Below, piece after piece: positions 1 through 6,083 of a stretch of DNA of 6,083 bases. Below the pieces are notes generated by a model that was given only the letters and a program-made list of their open reading frames with translations, was not told the DNA's origin and made no database searches. The stretch's first letter is position 1. Each line of letters opens with the position of its first letter. Source of the DNA: Campylobacteraceae bacterium (GTDB lineage: Bacteria; Campylobacterota; Campylobacteria; Campylobacterales; Campylobacteraceae); the NCBI GenBank assembly GCA_031290675.1, contig JAITNC010000174.1, positions 1 through 6,083 on the forward strand, given 5' to 3'. Made by a program: the position numbers and the translations under genes.

Positions 1-57
1 AAAACATACATTTTTGACTATTATGCCCACAATAATGCTGGCTAAATTAATGACATT

Positions 58-71
58 TTGACACTCATCAA
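58..71 (+). promoter_or_regulatory. FNR/CRP-family operator upstream of napA
   Basis: The sequence TTGAC-ACTC-ATCAA matches the FNR consensus TTGAT-N4-ATCAA at nine of ten specified bases. Its centre (between 64 and 65) lies 41.5 bp before the start point predicted from the TATAAT box at 94-99, which is the classical class II activator position. The inference is anaerobic activation of nap by an FNR-like or other CRP/FNR-family regulator. Campylobacterota use several such regulators, for example NssR, whose site is TTAAC-N4-GTTAA, and this site is closer to the FNR form. Which protein binds cannot be told from the window. Confidence 0.65.
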
Positions 72-93
72 GCAAAAAAATCGTTCAAAACAA

Positions 94-99
94 TATAAT
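94..99 (+). promoter_or_regulatory. Sigma-70 -10 box (TATAAT) of the nap promoter
   Basis: This is an exact TATAAT followed by an A/T run, with transcription predicted to start near 106. There is no -35 hexamer at 17 bp spacing: bases 71-76 read AGCAAA. The only good TTGACA (58-63) is 30 bp away and belongs to the operator. A missing -35 is expected both for a class II activated promoter and for Campylobacterota, whose sigma-70 promoters rely on the -10 and on upstream A/T tracts, seen here at 73-80. Confidence 0.6.
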
Positions 100-145
100 A
101 AATTATTAATACTCCAAAATGGCAGTATTAAAATCAATCCTCAAA

Positions 146-150
146 AGGAG
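146..150 (+). promoter_or_regulatory. Ribosome binding site that fixes the napA start
   Basis: AGGAG preceded by an A run sits 6 nt before the ATG at 157. This favours the 157 start over the longer in-frame reading that begins with TTG at 58. It places the twin-arginine motif at residues 4-10, as expected for NapA. Confidence 0.85.
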
Positions 151-156
151 AATATC

Positions 157-2943
157 ATGGCGTATTCAAGGCGTGATTTTCTGAAAAGCGCCGCGGCTGC
201 TTCGGCGGCAACGTGCGTTGGAATGAGTATCCCTACTCAAACCTTGGCACAGGCAAGAAAGGGCGAGGAAGGGTGGAAATGGGACAAATCTGTCTGTCGT
301 TTCTGTGGAACGGGCTGCGGCATTATGATTGCGACTAAAGACGACAGAATAGTTGCGGTCAAAGGCGACCCGTTAGCTCCTGTAAATCGCGGTATTAACT
401 GTATCAAGGGTTATTTTACCGCTAAGATTATGTATGGGGCGGACAGATTGACCGAACCGCTTTTGCGAGTGGACGAGAGCGGCAATTTCAGTAAAGCGGG
501 CAAATTTAAACCCGTAAGCTGGAAAAAGGCGTTTGACGTCATGGAGGAGCAGTTCAGGAAAGCCTACAATGAGTTAGGGCCGAGTGGAGTTTCCATATTT
601 GGCTCAGGTCAATACACTATCCAAGAGGGATATGTAGCGAACAAGCTCATGAAAGCGGGATTTAGAAGCAACAACATAGACCCAAACGCCAGACACTGTA
701 TGGCGAGCGCAGTTGTGGGCTTTTATCAGACTTTCGGCGTTGATGAACCCGCAGGCTGTTATGACGATATAGAGTTGACTGATACCGTCGTAACGTGGGG
801 AGCAAATATGGCTGAGATGCACCCTGTTCTTTGGGCGCGCGTATCCGACAGAAAGCTCTCAAATCCCGATACGGTCAAGATAGTAAACCTCTCCACGTAC
901 ACAAACAGAACTTCTGATTTGGCTGATTTGGAGTTGGTTTTCGCACCGCATACGGATTTGGCTATCTGGAACTACATAGCCAGAGAGATAGTCTATAACA
1001 ATCCAAAAAGTATAGACGAGGATTTTGTGAAAAAACACTGTATTTTCACGACAGGCTTCACAAATATAGGCTACGGTTTGAGGCCAAACCCCGAACACGC
1101 CAAGTATACCGACCTTGAGCGGCAGACTACATCAAAGCAAAAATCCAAAATCGCCAGCCAAAGCGAAGCAGTTACGCTTCAATATACAGGCATCAAAGCG
1201 GGCGATACTATCACTATGGATAAAGCCGGTGCGGCTGCGGCTCACTGGGAGATAACTTTTGCTGATTTCAAAAAAGCTCTTGAGCCTTATACGCTTGACT
1301 TTGTTGCCAAACTTGCCAAAGGCGACCCGAACGAATCGTTGGAGTCGTACAAGGACAAATTGCAGCAGTTGGCGAAACTCTACATAGAAAAGAGCAGAAA
1401 GGTTATAAGTTTTTGGACTATGGGCTTCAACCAGCACACAAGAGGCACGTGGGTAAACGAGCAAGCCTATATGGTTCACTTGCTGCTTGGCAAACAGTCT
1501 AAACCCGGAAGCGGGGCGTTTTCTTTGACGGGACAGCCGAGTGCGTGCGGAACAGCGAGGGAGGTCGGCACGTTTTGCCACCGCTTGCCTTCAGATATGC
1601 TCATAGCAAATCCCGCTCACCGTGCAAAAAGCGAAAAACTTTGGAACATACCCGAAGGTACGATAAATCCAAAAGACGGCACGCCTTATATGGCTATTAT
1701 GAGGGGTATTGAGGACGGTAAAATCAAATTTAACTGGATACAAGTAAACAACCCTTGGCACAACTCAGCCAACGCCAACCACTGGATAAAAGCGGCACGT
1801 GAGATGGACAACTTCATAGTATGTTCGGATTCATACGCCGGTATCAGCGCAAAAGTAGCAGACCTTATTCTGCCAACGGCGATGATATATGAGAAGTGGG
1901 GAGCTTACGGCAACGCCGAGCGGCGAACGCAGCACTGGAAACAGCAAGTTACGCCTTTGGGCAGCGCGATGCCTGATGTCTGGCAAGTGTTTGAGTTCGC
2001 CAAACGTTTCAAACTGCAAGATGTATGGGGCGAGAAAAAACTTGACGCTGACACAACTCTACCAAATGTCTTGGAAAAAGCCGTAGAGTTGGGCTACACA
2101 GCGCAGAGTACGCTTTTTGACGTACTGTTTGCGCACAAAGAGGCGAGGTCATACTCAACTTCCGACCCGGTTCTAAAAGGCACGCTCAACACGGAGGCCG
2201 TTGGCGACAAGCGAAATGTTTTGGGTTCTGACGGACAAGCTTTTAAGGGATACGGATTTTTTGTCCATAAAGCTATTTGGGAAGAGTATCGCAAATTTAC
2301 GATAGGCGACGGACACGATTTGGCTGATTTTGACACATATCACAAAGTAAGAGGTCTAAGGTGGCCTGTTGTGGACAACAAAGAAACTCTTTGGAGATTT
2401 AACGCCGAATACGACCCATACGCCGCCAAAGCAGCCAATGGAGAGAAATTTGCCTTTTACGGCAAGCTCCTCAAAGAGATACCAAAAGGCACGCTCAAAG
2501 GTCCGGGCGAGGAGAAGGTCAAACTTGCAAACAAAGCCAAGATATTTTTCAGACCATATATGGACCCTCCTGAAATGCCAAGCACAGAGTTCCCTTTCTG
2601 GCTATGTACAGGGCGTGTTCTTGAGCATTGGCACAGCGGCACGATGACGATGAGAGTACCTGAGCTTTACAAAGCTGTTCCGGAAGCTTTGTGTTTTATG
2701 CACCCAAATGATGCTAAGAAAGCGCTCTTGGCGCAAAACGACACTATCTGGATAGAGAGCAGACGAGGCAAAATCCAAGCCAAGATAGATACAAAAGGCA
2801 GAAACAGACCTCCGCAGGGACTTATATATGTTCCGTGGTTTGACGAGAAAGTCTTTATCAATAAAGTATGTCTTGACGCAACTTGTCCGCTTTCAGGGGA
2901 AACTGATTTTAAAAAGTGCGCAGTAAAAATTTACAAGGCTTGA
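157..2943 (+). CDS. napA: Periplasmic nitrate reductase catalytic subunit NapA
   Basis: This 928-residue molybdoenzyme reduces nitrate to nitrite in the periplasm, with NapB as electron donor. It starts with a Tat signal (SRRDFLK, residues 4-10), an Ala-rich stretch and a likely cleavage site after AQA at 31-33. The [4Fe-4S] ligands are Cys47, Cys50, Cys54 and Cys82, followed by Lys84, the conserved lysine between this cluster and the pterin. Cys181 in RHCMAS is the expected Mo ligand, with Met182 beside it. Arg429 in NQHTRG matches the conserved active-site arginine. The stretches [18 protein letters not shown] and [10 protein letters not shown] and the C-terminal end TDFKKCAVK are typical NapA. 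It is about 100 residues longer than E. coli NapA; extra segments lie near residues 311-366 and 640-680, in line with campylobacterotal NapA. It is intact, first in the operon, and stops 4 nt before napG. All catalytic residues I looked for are present. Confidence 0.98.
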   Translation: MAYSRRDFLKSAAAASAATCVGMSIPTQTLAQARKGEEGWKWDKSVCRFCGTGCGIMIATKDDRIVAVKGDPLAPVNRGINCIKGYFTAKIMYGADRLTEPLLRVDESGNFSKAGKFKPVSWKKAFDVMEEQFRKAYNELGPSGVSIFGSGQYTIQEGYVANKLMKAGFRSNNIDPNARHCMASAVVGFYQTFGVDEPAGCYDDIELTDTVVTWGANMAEMHPVLWARVSDRKLSNPDTVKIVNLSTYTNRTSDLADLELVFAPHTDLAIWNYIAREIVYNNPKSIDEDFVKKHCIFTTGFTNIGYGLRPNPEHAKYTDLERQTTSKQKSKIASQSEAVTLQYTGIKAGDTITMDKAGAAAAHWEITFADFKKALEPYTLDFVAKLAKGDPNESLESYKDKLQQLAKLYIEKSRKVISFWTMGFNQHTRGTWVNEQAYMVHLLLGKQSKPGSGAFSLTGQPSACGTAREVGTFCHRLPSDMLIANPAHRAKSEKLWNIPEGTINPKDGTPYMAIMRGIEDGKIKFNWIQVNNPWHNSANANHWIKAAREMDNFIVCSDSYAGISAKVADLILPTAMIYEKWGAYGNAERRTQHWKQQVTPLGSAMPDVWQVFEFAKRFKLQDVWGEKKLDADTTLPNVLEKAVELGYTAQSTLFDVLFAHKEARSYSTSDPVLKGTLNTEAVGDKRNVLGSDGQAFKGYGFFVHKAIWEEYRKFTIGDGHDLADFDTYHKVRGLRWPVVDNKETLWRFNAEYDPYAAKAANGEKFAFYGKLLKEIPKGTLKGPGEEKVKLANKAKIFFRPYMDPPEMPSTEFPFWLCTGRVLEHWHSGTMTMRVPELYKAVPEALCFMHPNDAKKALLAQNDTIWIESRRGKIQAKIDTKGRNRPPQGLIYVPWFDEKVFINKVCLDATCPLSGETDFKKCAVKIYKA

Positions 2944-2947
2944 CTTT

Positions 2948-3736
2948 ATGAAAAAGCTTCGTTCAAGCGATAGACGCAAAGTGCTGATAAGCGGACTCAA
3001 AGCGGCAGGACTTGCCCTCATGGGTTCGTTTGCGTGGAGCGCTTTTATAAACGACCAAGCTAAGGCGGCCAACTCTTTTGTGTTAAGACCGCCGGCGGCG
3101 AAAGAGAAGAAAGAGTTTTTGAAAAGCTGTATCAGGTGTGGTTTGTGTGTGGAGGCGTGTCCTTATCATACGCTCAAGCTTTCCGATGCAGCACAGGGAG
3201 TGCCTTTGGGGACGCCGTATTTTACGCCAAGAACGATACCTTGCTATATGTGCGAGGATATCCCTTGCGTGACCGCTTGCCCGACAAAAGCCCTTGATAG
3301 CTCACTCGTTACAGTTGAGGGTACGCTTGACATCAACAGAGCCAAAATGGGCATAGCCGTAGTGGACACAAAGCACTGCATAGCGTATGACGGCATAAGG
3401 TGCGAAGTGTGCTACAGAGCGTGTCCGCTCATCGGCGAGGCTATCGTCATAGAGCTCAGGCACAACGAGCGAACAGATAAACACGCTATGTTTATACCGC
3501 TCGTAAATAACGATATATGCACAGGCTGCGGCAAATGCGAGAGAGCCTGCGTAACGAAAGAGGCTTCTATATTTGTATTGCCGCCGCATATGTTTGGTGC
3601 ATCGGGCGAGCATTACGCAAAAGGCTGGGACGAGAAAGATGAGGAGAGGCTGAGAACCCAAGAGAGTGTGAAAAAAAGCGACAAACCCTTGAGCAGCAAA
3701 GGCGCTCAAGATTATCTAAACAGTGAGGAGTTTTAA
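2948..3736 (+). CDS. napG: Quinol dehydrogenase ferredoxin subunit NapG
   Basis: This 262-residue exported iron-sulfur protein works with membrane-bound NapH to move electrons from menaquinol towards NapB and NapA. A Tat-type signal is visible (SDRRKVL at residues 7-13, hydrophobic to about 33, possible cleavage after AKA at 38-40). There are four [4Fe-4S] motifs: Cys61/64/67/71, Cys99/102/107/111 (CxxCx4CxxxCP), Cys144/152/155/159 (Cx7CxxCxxxCP) and Cys191/194/197/201. The spacing and the CEDIPC and CTGCGKCE sequences match NapG of the NapGH type. A charged tail rich in Lys, Glu and Ser (about residues 228-262) extends beyond the enterobacterial protein. The ATG is 4 nt after the napA stop, with a weak AAGG at 2935-2938, so translation is probably coupled to napA. 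MauM/NapG-family homologues exist, but the context makes NapG secure. Confidence 0.95.
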   Translation: MKKLRSSDRRKVLISGLKAAGLALMGSFAWSAFINDQAKAANSFVLRPPAAKEKKEFLKSCIRCGLCVEACPYHTLKLSDAAQGVPLGTPYFTPRTIPCYMCEDIPCVTACPTKALDSSLVTVEGTLDINRAKMGIAVVDTKHCIAYDGIRCEVCYRACPLIGEAIVIELRHNERTDKHAMFIPLVNNDICTGCGKCERACVTKEASIFVLPPHMFGASGEHYAKGWDEKDEERLRTQESVKKSDKPLSSKGAQDYLNSEEF

Positions 3737-3738
3737 AT

Positions 3739-4578
3739 ATGAAATTTTTATTTAAACATAGATATTTACTCCTTAGAAGATTTGTCCAGACGGGCGTTTT
3801 GGTGTGCTTTGTGCTGGGAAACTACTCAGGTTTGAAACTTTTGCGCGGGGACTACAGCAGTTCGCTTCTTTTGGATACAGTCCCGCTGAGCGACCCATTC
3901 GCCTTTTTGCAGCTTTTGGCGGCAGGAGGGGCGATAAGCGCAGATGTGCTTATAGGTGCAGCGAGCGTCTTTTTTCTTTATGCCCTCATCGGCGGGCGTG
4001 TTTTTTGCTCGTGGGTCTGTCCTATGAACATTGTCACGGATTTGGCGGGATTTTTACGAGTTTGGGCGGGGTTTGAGCGACTAAAACAAAACCTGCTCTT
4101 CTCACGCAATATCCGCTACTACGTCATCGTTTTAGCGTTGATACTCTCGTCTGTTTTTGGCATCTTAGCTTACGAGGCGATAAGTCCTCTTGGCGTGCTG
4201 CACAGAAGCGTGATATTTGGTATGGGATTTGGCTTTACGCTAGTTCTAGGCGTATTTCTCTTTGACCTCTTGGCGCTCAAAAACGGTTTTTGCGGCCACA
4301 TCTGCCCACTCGGCGGATTTTACGCTGTGTTTAGCCGTTTTTCACTGCTGCGCATCAAGTATGAGAGTGAAAAATGCACGCATTGCATGAGATGCAAAGA
4401 GATATGTCCGGAAAAGCAAGTGCTGGACGCAGTCGGCAAAGCGCAAGACGGCACTGTATCAAGCGGAGAGTGTACACGCTGCGGGCGTTGTATTGAAGTT
4501 TGCAATGATAATGCTATAAGTTTTAGCATTACGAGTTTTATAAAAAAGGATAAAAAATATGAAAACAACATTGATTAA
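3739..4578 (+). CDS. napH: Membrane-bound quinol dehydrogenase subunit NapH
   Basis: This 279-residue inner-membrane ferredoxin of the NapH/NosR-like polyferredoxin family is the likely quinol-oxidising partner of NapG. Four hydrophobic segments are visible at about residues 13-31, 66-85, 126-146 and 157-180. Two CxxxCP motifs characteristic of NapH lie next to membrane segments (Cys90/Cys94 in CSWVCP, Cys185/Cys189 in CGHICP). The C-terminal domain, expected on the cytoplasmic side, binds two [4Fe-4S] clusters (Cys213/216/219/223 and Cys245/248/251/255). A clear GAGGAG at 3725-3730 precedes the ATG by 8 nt, and only 2 nt separate it from the napG stop. Its last 20 nt overlap the start of napB, so the lysine- and asparagine-rich tail (FIKKDKKYENNID) is encoded together with the napB ribosome binding site and start. 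Confidence 0.96.
   Translation: MKFLFKHRYLLLRRFVQTGVLVCFVLGNYSGLKLLRGDYSSSLLLDTVPLSDPFAFLQLLAAGGAISADVLIGAASVFFLYALIGGRVFCSWVCPMNIVTDLAGFLRVWAGFERLKQNLLFSRNIRYYVIVLALILSSVFGILAYEAISPLGVLHRSVIFGMGFGFTLVLGVFLFDLLALKNGFCGHICPLGGFYAVFSRFSLLRIKYESEKCTHCMRCKEICPEKQVLDAVGKAQDGTVSSGECTRCGRCIEVCNDNAISFSITSFIKKDKKYENNID
4546..4550 (+). promoter_or_regulatory. napB ribosome binding site inside napH
   Basis: AAGGA lies 8 nt before the napB ATG at 4559 and within the napH coding sequence. It supports 4559 as the true napB start despite the 20-nt overlap, and suggests that napB translation is coupled to napH. Confidence 0.7.
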
Positions 4579-5122
4579 GCCTGTTTTGATGGGCTTTTTA
4601 TTCTTTGTTCTGGCAGGGTGTCTGGGTGTAGGCAGCAACAACAACAGCTATACATCTGAAGAGCTGGGACTTAGAAAAACAGACCTTTTGGACGACAATG
4701 TCGCTTTGTTGGGTTTTGCTTATGTCGCCACGCCTGCGGGCGAAGCTGAAAACATAGACAGAGCCTTTGAGAACGCTCCTCCTCTCATTCCGCACGATGT
4801 GGAAGATATGATGGAGATAACAAAAGATATAAATATGTGTACGTCTTGCCATTTGCCCGAGATAGCGGAGGGAGTTAACGCTACCGCTATGCCAAAATCG
4901 CACTTTACCTCTATCTTGCCAAAAAGCGGCGTCAATGAGGTGAGTTACACAGACCTTGGCGAGCAGATGAGCGACACGAGATACAACTGTACCCAATGCC
5001 ACGTGCCTCAAGTGCAAGGCGCAGCGCCGATGGTAGCCAACACTTTTAAAGCGGAGTTTAGAAACGCCCAAGATATCTCCTCTTCAAATTTGATTGACAC
5101 GCTCAACGAAGGCGTACAGTAG
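4559..5122 (+). CDS. napB: Dihaem cytochrome c subunit NapB
   Basis: This 187-residue dihaem cytochrome passes electrons to NapA in the periplasm. Two CxxCH haem c motifs are present (CTSCH, residues 94-98; CTQCH, residues 144-148). The two other histidines expected as axial ligands are His79 in the NapB signature PPLIPH and His115 in KSHF. The N-terminus is a Sec-type signal with lysines at 2 and 7 and a hydrophobic core at 8-19. It ends in LAGC with Cys21, a good lipobox, so this NapB may be a lipoprotein rather than a fully soluble cytochrome. The alternative is cleavage by signal peptidase I a few residues further on. The start overlaps napH by 20 nt, and the stop TAG directly abuts the napF ATG. 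Placing napB after napGH instead of next to napA is the campylobacterotal arrangement. Confidence 0.96.
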   Translation: MKTTLIKPVLMGFLFFVLAGCLGVGSNNNSYTSEELGLRKTDLLDDNVALLGFAYVATPAGEAENIDRAFENAPPLIPHDVEDMMEITKDINMCTSCHLPEIAEGVNATAMPKSHFTSILPKSGVNEVSYTDLGEQMSDTRYNCTQCHVPQVQGAAPMVANTFKAEFRNAQDISSSNLIDTLNEGVQ

Positions 5123-5602
5123 ATGATGACGAGAAGGGATTTTTTCTCATCTTTTGCACTCAAGCGCACGGGCGGCAAGACGTCCACTCGTGCGCTTTTG
5201 CCCTACCTGTGCGACGTATCTATGCCGCAAAGCGTATGTCCTTCGTGCGACGCCCCGTGTGTGAGCTCTTGCGAAGAAAACATCATCGTCTTGAGCGGGG
5301 GCATACCAAGCGTTGATTTTAAAAAAGGCGGCTGTACATTTTGCGCAAAATGCGCTCAAGTCTGCTACCGTGGCGTTTTGAACGAAAGCATGAGCGCAAA
5401 GATAGATGTCAAAATAGCGATAAAAACGAAAGAATGCCTCTCATGGAACGGCACGATGTGCTATACGTGTAAAGACGCCTGCGAGGCAAAAGCCATCTCA
5501 TTTTTTGGCGCATTTAGACCCGTGATAGATGAGCGTCTCTGCAGCGGCTGCGGGGCGTGCATCAGCGCTTGCGAAGCGATATCTATAAAGGAGAGCGTGT
5601 GA
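5123..5602 (+). CDS. napF: Four-cluster ferredoxin NapF
   Basis: This 159-residue protein has 16 cysteines in four [4Fe-4S] motifs: Cys39/42/46/50, Cys71/74/77/81, Cys105/113/116/120 and Cys140/143/146/150. NapF proteins are cytoplasmic and have been linked to loading or maturation of NapA before export. The N-terminus carries TRRDFF (residues 3-8), which looks like a Tat motif, but no hydrophobic stretch follows, in keeping with a cytoplasmic protein. The first cluster is CxxCxxxCxxxC, with one more residue than the usual CxxCxxC, and none of the four clusters has the common proline after its last cysteine. The third cluster has the same Cx7CxxCxxxC spacing as NapG. Two adjacent ATG codons exist; the first is chosen because GAAGG at 5108-5112 lies 10 nt before it. 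It directly abuts napB and overlaps napL by 4 nt. Confidence 0.92.
   Translation: MMTRRDFFSSFALKRTGGKTSTRALLPYLCDVSMPQSVCPSCDAPCVSSCEENIIVLSGGIPSVDFKKGGCTFCAKCAQVCYRGVLNESMSAKIDVKIAIKTKECLSWNGTMCYTCKDACEAKAISFFGAFRPVIDERLCSGCGACISACEAISIKESV
5587..5593 (+). promoter_or_regulatory. napL ribosome binding site inside the end of napF
   Basis: AAAGGAG lies 5 nt before the GTG at 5599 and decides the start of the last gene. The next in-frame ATG (5614) would be too far away and would remove the two lysines of the signal peptide. Confidence 0.75.
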
Positions 5603-6083
5603 AAAAGCTATTGATGTTATTTGCGGCGTTTTTGACTTTGAGCGCTGCACAGATGGTGCAAGATGGCGTTATCAAGACAAAAAACAGCGTTCTTGGCATT
5701 CACGTATATCAAAACTTGCTTTTCGCCGCAACAAACAACGGCACGGTGGAGATTTTTGACTTGAAAAACAACTCTCTCAAAAACGAGATAATACTCCCAC
5801 AGTTCAAAAGCGGTTTTAGCGACGAGCTTGTCAGTCCGCGAGTGATAAACACGGACACGCTTGATGGCAAAAAGGTGCTTATCCTCAGCGACGACACGCA
5901 AGGCGGCAAAGCTCTGTTTATGTACGAAGGGGGCGAGTTGAGGCAGATTTTTTCGCATAAAGACAAGCTCAACATCAGCAAAGCTTATTTTGTAGATGAG
6001 AGTAAAATCATCTTAGGCACGCTCGGAAATGAGATAAAACTCTACGATTTGAAGCAAAAAACGTTTCTCTACAGCGTCCAGCC
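5599..6083 (+). CDS. napL: NapL, exported beta-propeller-like protein (partial, 3' end outside window)
   Basis: An open frame begins at GTG 5599, overlapping the napF stop as GTGA, and runs 161 codons to the window edge without a stop. The N-terminus is a short Sec signal: Lys2 and Lys3, then LLMLFAAFLTLSAA, with likely cleavage after SAA. This predicts a periplasmic protein. The mature part shows repeating short beta-like units with a WD40/quinoprotein flavour, such as LLFAATNNGTVEIFDLKNNS (about residues 43-62) and a second unit around ILGTLGNEIKLYDLKQKTF. Position after napF and this repeat pattern match NapL of Wolinella and Campylobacter nap clusters, whose function is not established. 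No cofactor-binding cysteines or CxxCH motifs are seen in this part. Identification rests largely on context, so the symbol is likely but not certain. Confidence 0.82.
   Translation, partial: MKKLLMLFAAFLTLSAAQMVQDGVIKTKNSVLGIHVYQNLLFAATNNGTVEIFDLKNNSLKNEIILPQFKSGFSDELVSPRVINTDTLDGKKVLILSDDTQGGKALFMYEGGELRQIFSHKDKLNISKAYFVDESKIILGTLGNEIKLYDLKQKTFLYSVQ

Larger units (their letters stand above)
1..156 (+). promoter_or_regulatory. AT-rich leader and promoter region of the nap operon
   Basis: This stretch has no supportable gene. It is strongly A/T rich compared with the coding sequence that follows. It holds an FNR-type operator at 58-71, a perfect TATAAT at 94-99 and the napA ribosome binding site at 146-150. 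The start point predicted from the -10 box is near 106, giving an untranslated leader of about 50 nt. No end of an upstream gene can be recognised at the left edge. A weak inverted repeat, ATTAT (20-24) and ATAAT (32-36), and a second copy of TTTTGAC (12-18, repeated at 56-62) are also present but have no assigned role. Confidence 0.75.

Noticed and set aside
14..42. TTGACT (14-19) as a -35 box of an earlier promoter
   Set aside because: No -10-like hexamer occurs at 16-18 bp spacing: bases 37-42 read GCTGGC. The nearest A/T hexamers are at 13 or 23 bp.
58..156. In-frame 33-codon N-terminal extension of NapA starting with TTG at 58
   Set aside because: It would put the twin-arginine motif 38 residues from the start, its first codon falls in the operator, it spans the -10 box, and it has no ribosome binding site. 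The ATG at 157 has a strong one 6 nt upstream.
1132..1581. 149-codon open frame on the minus strand inside napA
   Set aside because: It lies fully antisense to a well conserved stretch of napA, its translation has no recognisable domain, and there is no sign of a start signal. It is a shadow of napA codon bias.
4598..5071. 157-codon open frame on the minus strand over napB
   Set aside because: It is antisense to napB, which has clear haem motifs and axial histidines. The product is unlike any family I know.
5123..5200. Tat export of NapF because of its TRRDFF motif
   Set aside because: No hydrophobic segment follows the twin arginines; the next residues are polar and basic. NapF is known as a cytoplasmic protein.
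5123..5602. Four clusters in NapF as a novelty
   Set aside because: Four cysteine groups are also present in enterobacterial NapF as I recall its sequence; only the spacing in the first group looks unusual.
2944..5602. Internal terminators, promoters, mobile elements, CRISPR or RNA genes
   Set aside because: The gene junctions are too short to hold them, and I saw no GC-rich hairpin with a T tract, no repeat array and no insertion sequence ends.
5617..5981. Minus-strand open frames (113 and 90 codons) over the right end
   Set aside because: They are antisense to the napL frame, which has a ribosome binding site, a signal peptide and operon context.

Overview
The window is one strand-consistent operon for the periplasmic nitrate reductase (Nap) system. 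It has the order napA-napG-napH-napB-napF-napL on the + strand, preceded by a short AT-rich leader. The last gene runs off the right edge. This gene order, the separation of napB from napA, the lack of napC, and the presence of napL match the arrangement known from Campylobacterota (Epsilonproteobacteria) such as Wolinella, Campylobacter and Sulfurimonas relatives. The 928-residue NapA, longer than enterobacterial NapA, also fits. I infer a campylobacterotal host but cannot name a genus from the sequence alone.

Layout: positions 1-156 hold no gene but carry a convincing promoter. A near-consensus FNR/CRP-family operator (58-71) lies centred 41.5 bp upstream of the start point predicted from a perfect TATAAT box (94-99). 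A strong Shine-Dalgarno sequence sets napA at 157. From 157 onwards the genes are packed with gaps of 4 and 2 nt, then a 20-nt overlap, a direct abutment and a 4-nt overlap. There is no internal promoter or terminator that I can see, so the set is probably one polycistronic mRNA with translational coupling.

How the parts work together (family knowledge applied to what is seen): NapH (membrane, two polyferredoxin-type clusters, two CxxxCP motifs) and NapG (Tat-exported, four [4Fe-4S] motifs) form a quinol dehydrogenase that replaces NapC. Electrons pass to the dihaem NapB and then to the [4Fe-4S] and Mo-bis-MGD centres of NapA, which reduces nitrate to nitrite in the periplasm. NapF is a cytoplasmic four-cluster ferredoxin linked to NapA maturation. 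NapL is an exported beta-propeller-like protein of unknown role. The NapA chaperone NapD is not in the window and may lie just downstream of napL.

I did not find a new system. The points most worth a second look are the class II FNR-type promoter geometry, a lipobox in NapB, an altered first cluster in NapF, two extra segments in NapA, and the uncharacterised NapL.
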